Below, in pieces: positions 1-8,318 of a stretch of DNA of 64,000 bases. The notes under the pieces are model-generated. The model did not search any database. It saw only the letters and a list, made by a program, of their open reading frames with translations, and was not told the DNA's origin. The stretch's first letter is position 1. Each line of letters starts with the position of its first letter. Made by a program: the position numbers and the translations under genes. Source of the stretch: Streptacidiphilus sp041262165 (GTDB taxonomy: Bacteria > Actinomycetota > Actinomycetes > Streptomycetales > Streptomycetaceae); NCBI RefSeq assembly GCF_041262165.1, contig NZ_JBGCBY010000005.1:186001-250000 (forward strand). Direction: 5' to 3'.

Positions 1-145
1 GATTCCAGCGGATCTCCGTACTGCCGTCGGCCCGCGGGGCGGGATCGCGTCGCACCAGGCGCACAACCTGGTGCCCGTCGTCGAGAAGAGAGTGGACGAG
101 TGCTGAGCCGATGAGGCCGGTCGATCCGGTGACAGCGATGCGCAT
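1..145 (-). CDS. TIGR01777-type NAD-dependent epimerase (5' end only)
   Basis: Only the first 48 codons lie in the window; the gene runs off its left edge. The N-terminus reads MRIAVTGSTGLIGSALVHSL, a beta-strand followed by the TGxxGxxG dinucleotide-binding loop of extended short-chain dehydrogenases. It continues with a helix and a second strand ending in R-R-D, as in the TIGR01777 (YfcH-like) nucleoside-diphosphate-sugar epimerase group. The substrate of this family is unknown. The ATG at 145-143 is the start. The next gene on this strand is DUF4240, 188 bp upstream, so this gene probably has its own promoter. Confidence 0.8.
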   Translation of the reverse strand, partial: MRIAVTGSTGLIGSALVHSLLDDGHQVVRLVRRDPAPRADGSTEIRWN

Positions 146-333
146 GACCCCATCCTCTCAGGCGCCAGTTCCCCCGAATCGCAGGCCGGCCCCATGTCTG
201 ACGCCCCGACCGCCCCCGTCACCCCGGCTGTTCGGACCGCCCGAGTCCGCGGGCGGGAAAACGGTCGAGCCGGCGCGTCAGCGAGGCTCTCGCCATGCTG
301 TTGGGCGCACCGCCGGCCGACGATGACAGGTAT

Positions 334-852
334 TCAGCCGCCGAAGCGCTCCCAGAGGCGGGGGAAACGTTCCTCCATGGCCCGGGCGTTGTCGAAGTCG
401 ATGACGTCTCCGGCCGGTTCGGCCGACTTCGGGGTCAGCCCGAGCTCCGGCAGGGGCAGGCCGGTCAACTGCTCGTAGGCCCGGTCGGCGGCGTCGCCCA
501 ACTCCTCCGCGTCGCCGTCGATCTCCTCGTCGAACTCCGGGGCCAGCTCCGCGAGCTCGTCCGGGTCGCCGAGCGCGCCCTCGAAGACCTCCCGGCCCTG
601 GCCGATGAGCCAGCAGCAGAAGAAGTCGAAGGCGTCGTCGCTCGCGCCGCCGAGCATCAGGTCGGCCGCGCCCCACAGGTCCCAACGCCAGGCACGCGCC
701 AGCCGCGCCTCGAACAGCCGGGCGAAATCGATCACCTCGTCGGGGGTGCGCTCGCCGAGCCGTTCGACCAGCAGGTCGGCATGCTCCACCGGGTCGCCCT
801 GGGCGCCCTCCCGGGTGTCGTCGATCAGCTGCCAGAAGTCCGTCTCGTCCAT
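334..852 (-). CDS. DUF4240 domain protein
   Basis: A 172-residue soluble protein beginning MDETDFWQLIDDTREGA, which is typical of DUF4240. Members start with this Asp/Trp-rich helix and carry a W-D-L-W-G-A-A centre and a D-x-F-x-x-F/C-x-W-L-I-G-Q-G segment (about residues 57-86). The function of the family is unknown. The middle (95-125) is very acidic. The ATG at 852 is chosen because GGAG sits 5 bases upstream; an in-frame ATG at 876 (MNRDAGAV...) would add eight residues and has a weaker site. No partner gene is apparent: the lipoyl E2 gene ends 131 bp upstream behind a strong hairpin. Confidence 0.8.
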   Translation of the reverse strand: MDETDFWQLIDDTREGAQGDPVEHADLLVERLGERTPDEVIDFARLFEARLARAWRWDLWGAADLMLGGASDDAFDFFCCWLIGQGREVFEGALGDPDELAELAPEFDEEIDGDAEELGDAADRAYEQLTGLPLPELGLTPKSAEPAGDVIDFDNARAMEERFPRLWERFGG

Positions 853-931
853 CACTGCTCCAGCATCCCTGTTCATAGGCGTGAGCGCATGGGAAATGCG
901 CCGTGCGGGCAGTCCGTGCCGCGCGGACGCC

Positions 932-967
932 GCTGCCCCCGGCCCGCCGAAGCGGACCGGGGGCAGC
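932..967 (-). terminator. Hairpin terminator after the E2 gene
   Basis: An 11-bp GC-rich inverted repeat (GCTGCCCCCGG / CCGGGGGCAGC) with further pairing inside the loop, about 15 bp past the E2 stop codon. There is no T-tract, as is usual for Streptomyces terminators. It separates the E2 gene from the DUF4240 gene. Confidence 0.65.
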
Positions 968-982
968 AGGGCGTGCGGCGAA

Positions 983-2761
983 CTACAGTCCGAGGTCGCC
1001 CTCGAACGCGCCTTCCTCGAGACGGGCCTTGACGGTGCCCAGGAAGCGGGCCGCGTCGGCGCCGTCGACGATCCGGTGGTCGTACGACAGGGCCAGGTAG
1101 ACCATGTCGCGGATCGCGATGGTCTCGCCCAGCTCCGGCGTGGTGACGACCACGGGGCGCTTGACGGTTGCGCCGATGCCCAGGATCGCCACCGTCGGCG
1201 GCGTGAAGATCGGCGTGTCGAACAGTGCGCCGCGCGAGCCGGTGTTGGTGATGGTGAAGGTGCCACCGGACAGCTCGTCCGGCTTGACCTTGTTGTCCCG
1301 GGTGCGGGCGGCCAGGTCGGCGGTCTTCTTCGCGATGCCGGCGATGTTGAGGTCGCCCGCGTCGTGGATGACCGGGACCATCAGGCCCCTCTCGGTGTCC
1401 ACCGCGATGCCGACGTGCTCGGCGGCGTGGTAGGTGATGGTGCCCTCGGCCTCGTTGAGGCTGGAGTTGACCACCGGGTGGGCCTTGAGGGCCTCCGTCG
1501 CCGCCTTCACGAAGAAGGGCATCGGCGAGAGCTTGACGCCCTCGCGGGCCTGGAAGCCGGCCTTGGCCCGGTTGCGCAGCCGCATGATCGTTGTGACGTC
1601 CACCTCGACGACCGTGGTCAGCTGGGCGGAGGTCTGCAGTGCCTTCAGCATGTTGTCGGCGATGACCTTGCGCATGCGGGTCATCTTGACGGTCTGCCCG
1701 CGCAGCGGGGACGCCTCGGCGATGGTCGTGGGCGCCTTCGCGGCACCGGAGGCGGTCGAACCGGCAGTCGGAACTGCGGCGGCACGAGCGGCCTCGGCGG
1801 CGGCGATGACGTCCTGCTTGCGGATCCGACCGCCGACGCCGGTGCCCTGGAGCGAGTCCAGGCTCACGCCCTGCTCGGCCGCGAGCTTGCGGACCAGCGG
1901 GGTGACGTAGGCGTCGCCCCCGTCGGTGACCGGGGCCAACGGGGCGGCGACCGGGTCCGCGACGTGCGGCGCGGCGACCGGAGCAGGGGCCGCGACCGGC
2001 GCCGGAGCGGCGACCGGGGCAGCGGCGACCGGGGCCGGAGCGGGAGCGGCGACCGGCGCGGGGGCCGCGACCGGAGGAGCCGGGGCAGCCGCGACCGGGG
2101 CCGGGGCGGCGACCGGAGCGGGAGCAGCCGGGGCGGCGGGCGCGGGGGCAGCCGCGCCGGGGGCGCCGATGACGGCCAGCTCCGCGCCGACCTCCACCGT
2201 CTCGTCCTCAGCGACGGTGATCTTCAGCAGGACGCCGCCCACGGGGGCGGGGATCTCGGTGTCGACCTTGTCGGTGGAGACCTCGAGCAGCGGCTCGTCG
2301 GCCTCGACGGTGTCGCCCTCGGCCTTGAGCCAGCGGGTGACGGTGCCCTCGGTGACGCTCTCGCCCAGGGCGGGGAGCAGTACCGGGGTACCGGCGACGG
2401 CATCGGCTGCGGGGGCGGCCGGCGCTGCGGCCACGGGCGCCGGCGCGGCGGGCGCCTCGACCACGGGGGCCGGGGCGGGCGCAGCGGCAGCCGCCGGAGC
2501 GGCGACCGGCGCCGGAGCCCCGCTGCCGTCGTCGATGACGGCCAGCTCGGCGCCGACCTCGACCGTCTCGTCCTCCCCGACCTTGATCGAGGCCAGGATG
2601 CCGGACGCGGGCGCCGGGATCTCGGTGTCGACCTTGTCGGTGGAGACCTCGAGCAGCGGCTCGTCGACCTCGACGCGCTCACCCTCGGCCTTGAGCCAGC
2701 GAGTGACGGTGCCCTCGGTCACGCTCTCGCCGAGTGCGGGCAGTGTTACTGAGACCGCCAT
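983..2761 (-). CDS. sucB: 2-oxoacid dehydrogenase E2 (dihydrolipoamide acyltransferase)
   Basis: E2 core of the pyruvate/2-oxoglutarate dehydrogenase complexes, 592 aa. In order: lipoyl domain 1 (residues 2-76, lipoyl-Lys43 in STDKVDT), an Ala/Pro linker, lipoyl domain 2 (about 124-200, Lys165 in the same motif), a long A-P-V-A-A-P linker, an E3/E1-binding domain (about 300-340, with G-T-G-V-G-G-R-I-R-K-Q-D) and the catalytic domain ending with SYDHRIVDG (His562, Asp566). It is usually annotated succinyltransferase (SucB). In Corynebacterium and relatives the single E2 is an acetyltransferase shared with a hybrid 2-oxoglutarate complex, so the acyl specificity should be left open. Start ATG at 2761. 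lpd lies 86 bp upstream on the same strand, which fits an E3-E2 operon. Confidence 0.95.
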   Translation of the reverse strand: MAVSVTLPALGESVTEGTVTRWLKAEGERVEVDEPLLEVSTDKVDTEIPAPASGILASIKVGEDETVEVGAELAVIDDGSGAPAPVAAPAAAAAPAPAPVVEAPAAPAPVAAAPAAPAADAVAGTPVLLPALGESVTEGTVTRWLKAEGDTVEADEPLLEVSTDKVDTEIPAPVGGVLLKITVAEDETVEVGAELAVIGAPGAAAPAPAAPAAPAPVAAPAPVAAAPAPPVAAPAPVAAPAPAPVAAAPVAAPAPVAAPAPVAAPHVADPVAAPLAPVTDGGDAYVTPLVRKLAAEQGVSLDSLQGTGVGGRIRKQDVIAAAEAARAAAVPTAGSTASGAAKAPTTIAEASPLRGQTVKMTRMRKVIADNMLKALQTSAQLTTVVEVDVTTIMRLRNRAKAGFQAREGVKLSPMPFFVKAATEALKAHPVVNSSLNEAEGTITYHAAEHVGIAVDTERGLMVPVIHDAGDLNIAGIAKKTADLAARTRDNKVKPDELSGGTFTITNTGSRGALFDTPIFTPPTVAILGIGATVKRPVVVTTPELGETIAIRDMVYLALSYDHRIVDGADAARFLGTVKARLEEGAFEGDLGL

Positions 2762-2847
2762 GGTTTCAGGTGCTCCTATGGTGCGTGCGGATGGATGGCC
2801 CTGGGGGTCCGGGGGCAGCCCCCGGGAAAGCGCGGTACGAGGGGAGG

Positions 2848-4236
2848 TCAGTCGTGATTGTGCAGAGGCTTCCCGGCCAGCGCCAGGTGCGCCTCGCCGA
2901 GGGCCTCGGACTGGGTCGGGTGCGCGTGGATCAGCTGGGCGACCTCGGAGGGCAGTGCCTCCCAGTTGTAGATCAGCTGCGCCTCGCCCACCTGCTCGCC
3001 CATGCGCTCGCCGACCATGTGGACGCCGACCACCGCGCCATCCTTGACCTGGACGAGCTTGACCTCGCCGGCCGTCTTGAGGATCTTGCTCTTGCCGTTG
3101 CCGGCCAGGTTGAACTTCGCGGTGACGACCTTGTCGGCACCGTACAGCTCGTTGGCCTTGGCCTCGGTGATGCCGACGGAGGCGACCTCCGGGTTGCAGT
3201 AGGTCACTCGCGGCACGCCGTCGTAGTCGATCGGGACGACCTTGAGGCCGGCCAGGCGCTCCGCGACGAGGATGCCCTCGGCGAAGCCGACGTGCGCCAG
3301 CTGCAGGGTCGGGACCAGGTCGCCCACGGCGGAGATGGTGGGGACGTTGGTCTGCATGTACTCGTCGACGAGGACGTAGCCGCGGTCGATCGCCACGCCC
3401 GCCTCCTCGTAGCCGAGGTTCTGCGAGACCGGTCCGCGGCCGACCGCCACGAGCAGCAGCTCGGCTTCGATCTGCTTGCCGTTCTCCAGCGAGGCGCGGA
3501 CGCCGGTCTCGGTGTACTCGACCCCGGCGAAGCGGGCGCCCAGCTCGAACTTGATGCCGCGTTTGCGGAAGGCCCGCTCCAGCAGCTTGGAGGAGTTCTC
3601 GTCCTCCAGCGGGGCCAGGTGCGGCAGCGCCTCGATGATGGTGACCTCGGCCCCGAAGGACTTCCACACGGACGCGAACTCGACGCCGATGACGCCGCCG
3701 CCGAGCACGATCACGGACTGCGGAACGCGGTCCAGGGTGAGTGCGTGGTCCGAGGAGATGATCCGGTTGCCGTCGATGACCAGGCCAGGCAGGGACTTCG
3801 GCACAGAGCCGGTCGCCAGCAGGATGTGGCGGCCGGTGTAGCGCTCGCCGTTCACGTCCACCGAGGTGGGGGACGACAGGCGGCCCTCGCCGGTCACGTA
3901 GGTGATCTTGCGGCTGGCGACCAGGCCCTGCAGGCCCTTGTACAGGCCGCTGACGACGCCGTCCTTGTAGGCGTGGACGCCCTTGATGTCGATGCCCTCG
4001 AAGCTGGCCTTCACCCCGAAGCCCGCGCTTTCGCGGGTCTGGTCGGCGACCTCGCCCGCGTGCAGCAGGGCCTTGGTGGGGATGCAGCCGTTGTGGAGGC
4101 AGGTCCCGCCGAGCTTGCCCTTCTCGATGAGCGCGACCTGGAGGCCCAGCTGGGCCGCCCGCAGCGCTGCGGCGTATCCGCCGCTTCCGCCTCCGAGAAT
4201 CACTACGTCGAAAACGGTGCTGGCGTCGTTCGCCAC
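2848..4236 (-). CDS. lpd: Dihydrolipoamide dehydrogenase (E3)
   Basis: FAD-dependent disulfide oxidoreductase that reoxidises the dihydrolipoyl groups of E2 using NAD+. It has 462 aa, the normal length. The N-terminal FAD loop is ILGGGSGGYAA. The redox pair is Cys46/Cys51 in GGTCLHNGCIPTKALL. The NAD-binding loop is VLGGGVIGVEFAS, and the C-terminal dimer interface has HAHPTQSE (His439-Glu444 dyad). I chose the GTG at 4236 because GGAGG lies 7 bases upstream and VANDASTVFDVVILGGG starts just before the first strand. Upstream in-frame codons would add about 76 residues with no family match. Followed by the E2 gene. Confidence 0.96.
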   Translation of the reverse strand: MANDASTVFDVVILGGGSGGYAAALRAAQLGLQVALIEKGKLGGTCLHNGCIPTKALLHAGEVADQTRESAGFGVKASFEGIDIKGVHAYKDGVVSGLYKGLQGLVASRKITYVTGEGRLSSPTSVDVNGERYTGRHILLATGSVPKSLPGLVIDGNRIISSDHALTLDRVPQSVIVLGGGVIGVEFASVWKSFGAEVTIIEALPHLAPLEDENSSKLLERAFRKRGIKFELGARFAGVEYTETGVRASLENGKQIEAELLLVAVGRGPVSQNLGYEEAGVAIDRGYVLVDEYMQTNVPTISAVGDLVPTLQLAHVGFAEGILVAERLAGLKVVPIDYDGVPRVTYCNPEVASVGITEAKANELYGADKVVTAKFNLAGNGKSKILKTAGEVKLVQVKDGAVVGVHMVGERMGEQVGEAQLIYNWEALPSEVAQLIHAHPTQSEALGEAHLALAGKPLHNHD

Positions 4237-4584
4237 GTCACGTCCTCCATGCAAAAGGGTGCGGATCGTCCCGGTCGGTCTCCGGCCGGGGAGTGGTACT
4301 CCCTTGTGGGGAGACCAGTCGTGCCGGAAATACATCTTCGCACTTGTTCTGGGCGGCTGATGTCGGGGGCCGCCTTGTGGACACACCGGACGCGTACGGT
4401 GATCCCTTCGGGACTCGCAGAACAGTGCGGTTGCGCTCATGGCGAACGCCGAGGTGCCATCCACTCAACGGCGGACGGCACCCCGGCGTCACGATGTTCG
4501 CGTGCCCAGAGGCGTGCCTCGTTCGTGCCTCGTTCGTGCCTCGTTCGTCCCTCGTTCGTCCCTCACCCGTGCGTTGTTCGTGCC
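4237..4584. promoter_or_regulatory. Intergenic region upstream of lpd, with short repeats
   Basis: A 348-bp gap without a gene, between the lpd start and the pepA stop (both genes on the minus strand). The lpd promoter should be in here, but I cannot pick convincing -10/-35 boxes. The pepA-proximal end is filled by an 11-bp tandem repeat, listed separately. A longer in-frame extension of lpd covers part of this DNA but shows no family match. Confidence 0.5.
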
Positions 4585-4586
4585 TT
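4514..4586. repeat. 11-bp tandem repeat (about 6.6 copies)
   Basis: Direct repeats with period 11 and consensus GTGCCTCGTTC. Copies 1-3 are identical, copies 4-6 diverge at a few positions, and a seventh copy is truncated. The array abuts the pepA stop codon (TAA, 4587-4585) and overlaps it by two bases. It contains no obvious hairpin, so it is not a normal terminator. Confidence 0.85.
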
Positions 4587-6093
4587 ACAGCGTGCCGGCC
4601 GCGGCCTGCTCGGCGAGCTGCACCAGGGTGCGCACGGCGGATCCGGTGCCGCCCTTGGGGGTGTAGCCGAACGGCGAGCCCTCGTGGAAGGCCGGGCCTG
4701 CGATGTCCAGGTGCGCCCAGGCGGTGCCCTCGGCGACGAACTCCTGCAGGAACAGGCCGGCCACCAGGCCGCCACCCATCCGCTCGCCCATGTTGGCGAT
4801 GTCGGCGGTCGGCGACTCCATGCCCTTGCGCAGGTCGGCGGGAAGGGGCATCGGCCAGGCCTGCTCGCCGGCGGCGGTCGCGGCGGCGAGCACCTTGTCC
4901 CGGAACTCGTCCTCGTTGGCCATGATGCCGAAGGTGCGGGTGCCCAGCGCCATCACCATCGCGCCGGTGAGGGTGGCCACGTCGACGATCGCGTCCGGCT
5001 TCTCCTCGCCGGCGCGGACGATCGCGTCGGCCAGGACCAGACGGCCCTCGGCGTCGGTGTTGAGGACCTCGACGGTCTTGCCGCCGTACATCTTCAGCAC
5101 GTCGCCCGGGCGGGTCGCGGAACCCGAGGGCATGTTCTCCGCCAGCGCCAGCCAGCCGGTGACGTTGACCTGCAGGCCGAGCCGCGAGGCGGCGACCACG
5201 GCGGCGAACACGGCGGCGGCGCCGGACATGTCGCACTTCATGGTCTCGTTGTGGCCGGCCGGCTTGAGCGAGATGCCGCCCGAGTCGTAGGTGATGCCCT
5301 TGCCGACGAAGGCGAGCGTCTGCTTGGCCTTGGGGTGGGTGTAGGCCACCTTGACCAGGCGCGGCGGGCGGGCGGAGCCGACGCCGACGCCGAGGATGCC
5401 GCCGTAGCCGCCCTTGGCGAGGGCCTTCTCGTCCAGGACCTCGACCTTGAGTCCGTGCTCCTTGCCGGCCACGGTCACGATGTCGGCGAAGGACTTGGGG
5501 AACAGGTCGTTCGGCGGGGTGTTGATCAGGTCGCGGGTGCGGTTCATCTCCTCGGCGAGGACGACGGCGCGCTCGACACCGGCCTTGGCGGCCTTGTCGC
5601 GCTTGCCGCCGACGAGGGAGACCTCGGCCAGCGGGGCCTTCGCGGTGGCCATGGCGGCCTCGCCGCGGAAGGCGGTGAAGGCGTAGGCGCCGAGAAGCGC
5701 TCCCAGGGCGACGGCCTCGACCGATGCGGCGTCCGCGGTGGGCAGCGCGAAGGCGGCCTTCTTCGAACCGTGGAGGGTACGGGCGGCGACGCCGGAGGCG
5801 CGTCGCAGCGTCTCGGCACCGTACGCGCCGTCCTCGGCGGCGTCGCCCAGGCCCACGGCCAGGACCAGTCCGGCCTTGACGCCGACGGGGGCGGGAAGCT
5901 TCACGGCCTCGCCCTCGGCGCCGGTGGCGCCCAGGGTGCTGAGAACGTCGGCCAGCTTGCCGTCGAACGCCTCGTCGACCGTCTCGGCGCCCGGGGCGAG
6001 GACGAGGCCCTTCGGGCCCTTTGCCACGGCCACGACGACGGCGTCCGCGCGCAGCGCGTTGGCCGCGGAGGTGCTCAGAGACACTGCAGTCAC
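4585..6093 (-). CDS. pepA: Leucyl aminopeptidase (M17 family)
   Basis: Cytosolic dinuclear-metal exopeptidase that removes N-terminal residues from peptides; 502 aa. The catalytic domain occupies roughly residues 165-500. Its metal/active-site motifs are visible: VGKGITYDSGGISLKP (Lys and Asp ligands), MKCDMSGAAAV and the M17 signature NTDAEGRLVLAD, with an AGPAF...FGYTPKGGTG tail. The start is GTG at 6093 (VTAVSLSTSAANALRADAVV), with AGGA 8 bases upstream. A longer reading back to 6162 adds 23 residues of no recognisable sequence. It stands alone, oriented with lpd but separated from it by the repeat-bearing gap. Confidence 0.95.
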   Translation of the reverse strand: MTAVSLSTSAANALRADAVVVAVAKGPKGLVLAPGAETVDEAFDGKLADVLSTLGATGAEGEAVKLPAPVGVKAGLVLAVGLGDAAEDGAYGAETLRRASGVAARTLHGSKKAAFALPTADAASVEAVALGALLGAYAFTAFRGEAAMATAKAPLAEVSLVGGKRDKAAKAGVERAVVLAEEMNRTRDLINTPPNDLFPKSFADIVTVAGKEHGLKVEVLDEKALAKGGYGGILGVGVGSARPPRLVKVAYTHPKAKQTLAFVGKGITYDSGGISLKPAGHNETMKCDMSGAAAVFAAVVAASRLGLQVNVTGWLALAENMPSGSATRPGDVLKMYGGKTVEVLNTDAEGRLVLADAIVRAGEEKPDAIVDVATLTGAMVMALGTRTFGIMANEDEFRDKVLAAATAAGEQAWPMPLPADLRKGMESPTADIANMGERMGGGLVAGLFLQEFVAEGTAWAHLDIAGPAFHEGSPFGYTPKGGTGSAVRTLVQLAEQAAAGTL

Positions 6094-6265
6094 GTAATGC
6101 GTCCTGTTCTGTATGCGGTCCTCGGCCGGGTGCTGAGGAAAGCGAGGGTTATGGGCGCTCAAAGGCCCCGTCCTGCATGGTAGTCCGCATGGTGGGATCC
6201 TGCGCCACTCCTGCGGGGGTTAGTCACCCCAGCTTGTGGTGGCACGTTTCGGGCCGTCGCCCGGC

Positions 6266-7087
6266 TCAGGCCGCGGCGAAGAGAGCCCACACGATGAGCG
6301 CGGCGGTCGTACCGGTCTCCACCATGGCTCCCAGTACGTCCCCGGTGATGCCGCCGAAGCGGCGGACGCAGTGCGCCAGCAGCAGCGTCGCACTCGCCAA
6401 CCCGCAGGCCAGGGCGAGCAGCGCCCCCACCGCGAGGCGCAGCCCGGCTCCCCCGAAGCCGCCTACCGCCCAGGCCGTCGCGCCCAGCCCGGACAGCGTG
6501 ACCAGGACCGTCGGCAGGGCGAGGGAGGGGCTTACCGTCCCGGCGACGGTCGCGCCCAGCCCCTCGGGCCGGGCGGACGGCGTGCCGTGCAGGCAGCCCC
6601 GCAGCAGGGCGAGTCTTCCGGTGGTCGCGGCCAGCACCACGCCGAACGCGCCGAGCCAGCCGCCGGCGTCGAAGGCGCGCGCGAGCGCGGCCACCTGGGT
6701 GAGCAGGGCCAGCACCAGGACCAGCACGCCGAAGGGGCCGATGTCCGAGGCCTTCATGATCTTCAGTGCCGTGGCCGGGGGCTTGTTGCTGCCCAGGCCG
6801 TCGGCGACGTCCGCGAGGCCGTCCAGGTGCAGGCCCCGGGTCAGCGCCGCGAGCGCGCCGACGCAGGCCACGGCTGCCAGCAGCGAACCGCCGCGGAGCC
6901 GGTCCAGGCCGCCGCCGAGCGCCGCCGCGAGCACCCCGAGGACGATGCCGACCAGCGGCGAGCACAGCATCGCCCGCCCGGCTGTCGGCCGGTCCCAGCG
7001 GGTCACCCGCACCGGCAGCACGGACAGGGTGCCGAAGGCGAAGCGCAGTCCCGCCACGGCGGCGGCGCCGGGTTTGCGTCGGACCAC
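6266..7087 (-). CDS. cobS: Adenosylcobinamide-GDP ribazoletransferase (cobalamin synthase)
   Basis: Integral membrane enzyme that joins adenosylcobinamide-GDP with alpha-ribazole(-5'-phosphate) in the last steps of cobalamin assembly. It has 273 aa. The signature HLDGLADVADGLGSN (about residues 87-101) provides the acidic metal-binding residues. There are five to seven hydrophobic segments, and F-G-V-L-V and R-F-G-G-I-T-G-D-V-L-G-A (near the C-terminus) match the family. GTG start at 7087, only 3 bases after the cobT stop, so the two are co-translated. Confidence 0.93.
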   Translation of the reverse strand: MVRRKPGAAAVAGLRFAFGTLSVLPVRVTRWDRPTAGRAMLCSPLVGIVLGVLAAALGGGLDRLRGGSLLAAVACVGALAALTRGLHLDGLADVADGLGSNKPPATALKIMKASDIGPFGVLVLVLALLTQVAALARAFDAGGWLGAFGVVLAATTGRLALLRGCLHGTPSARPEGLGATVAGTVSPSLALPTVLVTLSGLGATAWAVGGFGGAGLRLAVGALLALACGLASATLLLAHCVRRFGGITGDVLGAMVETGTTAALIVWALFAAA

Positions 7088-7090
7088 CCG

Positions 7091-8308
7091 TCAGTCCCTG
7101 CCGGCCGGCTCTGCCGGCTCTGCCGGTTCGGCCGGTTCGGTCGCTTCGGCGGGTGACAGCGACTCTGACGGTGCCTGCGTTTCGGCGGGTGCCTCCGGCT
7201 CGGCGGGTGCCTCCGGCTCGGCGGGTGGCACCGGCTCGGCGGGTGCCACCGGCTCGATCGGGTCGGCCGGCGCCAGCGGCAGTTCCGCGAGCAGCGTGGA
7301 GGCGGCCTGGATCAGCGGTAGCGCCAGCAGCGCGCCGGTGCCCTGCCCCAGCCCCACCCGCTGGTCGAGCAGCGGCTCGATGCTCATCCGCTCGTACGCC
7401 TTGGCCTGCGCCGGCTCGCCCGTCACCTGGCCGGCCCGCCACCACTCGGGCGCGCGGAACGCGATCCGCTGCGCCACCAGCGCACACGCCGCCGACACCA
7501 CGCCGTCCAGCAGTACAGGGGTGCGGCGCAGTGCGGACTGCAGCAGGAAGCCGGTCATCGCGGCGAAGTCCGCACCGCCCGTCGCCGCCAACAGGTCGAG
7601 CTGGTCCCCGAGCACGGGGCGGGCGCGCCGCAGCGAGTCGCGGATCGCCGCGCACTTCACCATCCACACGCGGTCGTCGATGCCCGATCCGCGCCCGGTG
7701 ACGGCGGCGGCGTCAGTCCCGCACAGCGCTCCCACCAGCACGGCGGCCACCGTGGTGGAGCCGACGCCGAGATCGCCGAGGACGACCAGGTCGGTGCCCG
7801 CGTCGGCCTCCTCGTCGGCGAGGGCGATCCCGGCCCGAAAGGCTGCTTCGGCCTCCTCGCGGGTCAGCGCGTTCTCGACGTCGATGCGGCCGGAGCCCCT
7901 GCGGATCCGGTGGCGGGACACCTCACCCGGGAACTCGTCCAGGTCCGCGTCCACCCCCAGGTCGACCACCCGGACCTGCGCGCCGTACTGGTCCGCGAGC
8001 AGGCTCACGGCGGCGGTACCGTCCAGCACGGCGTGCACGCGGCGGGCGGTGGTGCCCGGTGGCAGCGCGGACACGCCGAGCGCGGCGATGCCGTGGTCCG
8101 CGGCGAACACCAGCACCTTGGCTCGGCGGATCGGCCGCGGCGGGCACTGGCCCTGGACGGCGGCGAGCCAACTGCCCAGCTCCTGGAGCCTGCCCAGAGC
8201 GCCGCGCGGCTGGTCGAGCGCGTTCCAGCGCTCCTCGGCGGCCTGCCGGTACTCGTCGTCGGGGCGCGCCACCAGCGCGGAGAACTCGTCGAGGTCGAAG
8301 GTACTCAC
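7091..8308 (-). CDS. cobT: Nicotinate-nucleotide-DMB phosphoribosyltransferase with a PAEP-rich tail
   Basis: Activates dimethylbenzimidazole (or another lower-ligand base) to alpha-ribazole-5'-phosphate for the cobalamin nucleotide loop; 405 aa. Recognisable segments are the N-terminal helix with L-D-Q-P-R-G-A-L-G-R-L, VFAADHGIAALGVSALP, LGDLGVGSTT, ATGGADFAAMTGF and VGLGQGTGALLALPL. In the well-studied Salmonella CobT the last motif contains the general-base Glu (G-E-G); here it reads G-Q-G. After the catalytic domain (about residue 345) comes a roughly 60-residue tail of P-A-E-P/E-A-P repeats ending AEPAGRD. GTG start at 8308. Operon with cobS. Confidence 0.92.
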   Translation of the reverse strand: MSTFDLDEFSALVARPDDEYRQAAEERWNALDQPRGALGRLQELGSWLAAVQGQCPPRPIRRAKVLVFAADHGIAALGVSALPPGTTARRVHAVLDGTAAVSLLADQYGAQVRVVDLGVDADLDEFPGEVSRHRIRRGSGRIDVENALTREEAEAAFRAGIALADEEADAGTDLVVLGDLGVGSTTVAAVLVGALCGTDAAAVTGRGSGIDDRVWMVKCAAIRDSLRRARPVLGDQLDLLAATGGADFAAMTGFLLQSALRRTPVLLDGVVSAACALVAQRIAFRAPEWWRAGQVTGEPAQAKAYERMSIEPLLDQRVGLGQGTGALLALPLIQAASTLLAELPLAPADPIEPVAPAEPVPPAEPEAPAEPEAPAETQAPSESLSPAEATEPAEPAEPAEPAGRD

Positions 8309-8318
8309 CGGCGGAACG

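Noticed and set aside
605..2752. 715-residue plus-strand frame with R/G/D-rich repeats
   Set aside because: Antisense to the E2 gene; the repeats come from its alanine/proline linker.
1926..3047. Gly-Ala-Thr repeat protein (TGAGAATGAG... pattern)
   Set aside because: Again the E2 linker read in another frame; it has no start context or known domain.
2734..6183. 1149-residue open frame on the plus strand
   Set aside because: It is the antisense of lpd and pepA; GC-rich DNA leaves long stop-free frames. Its sequence is low-complexity and the minus-strand genes have clear family motifs.
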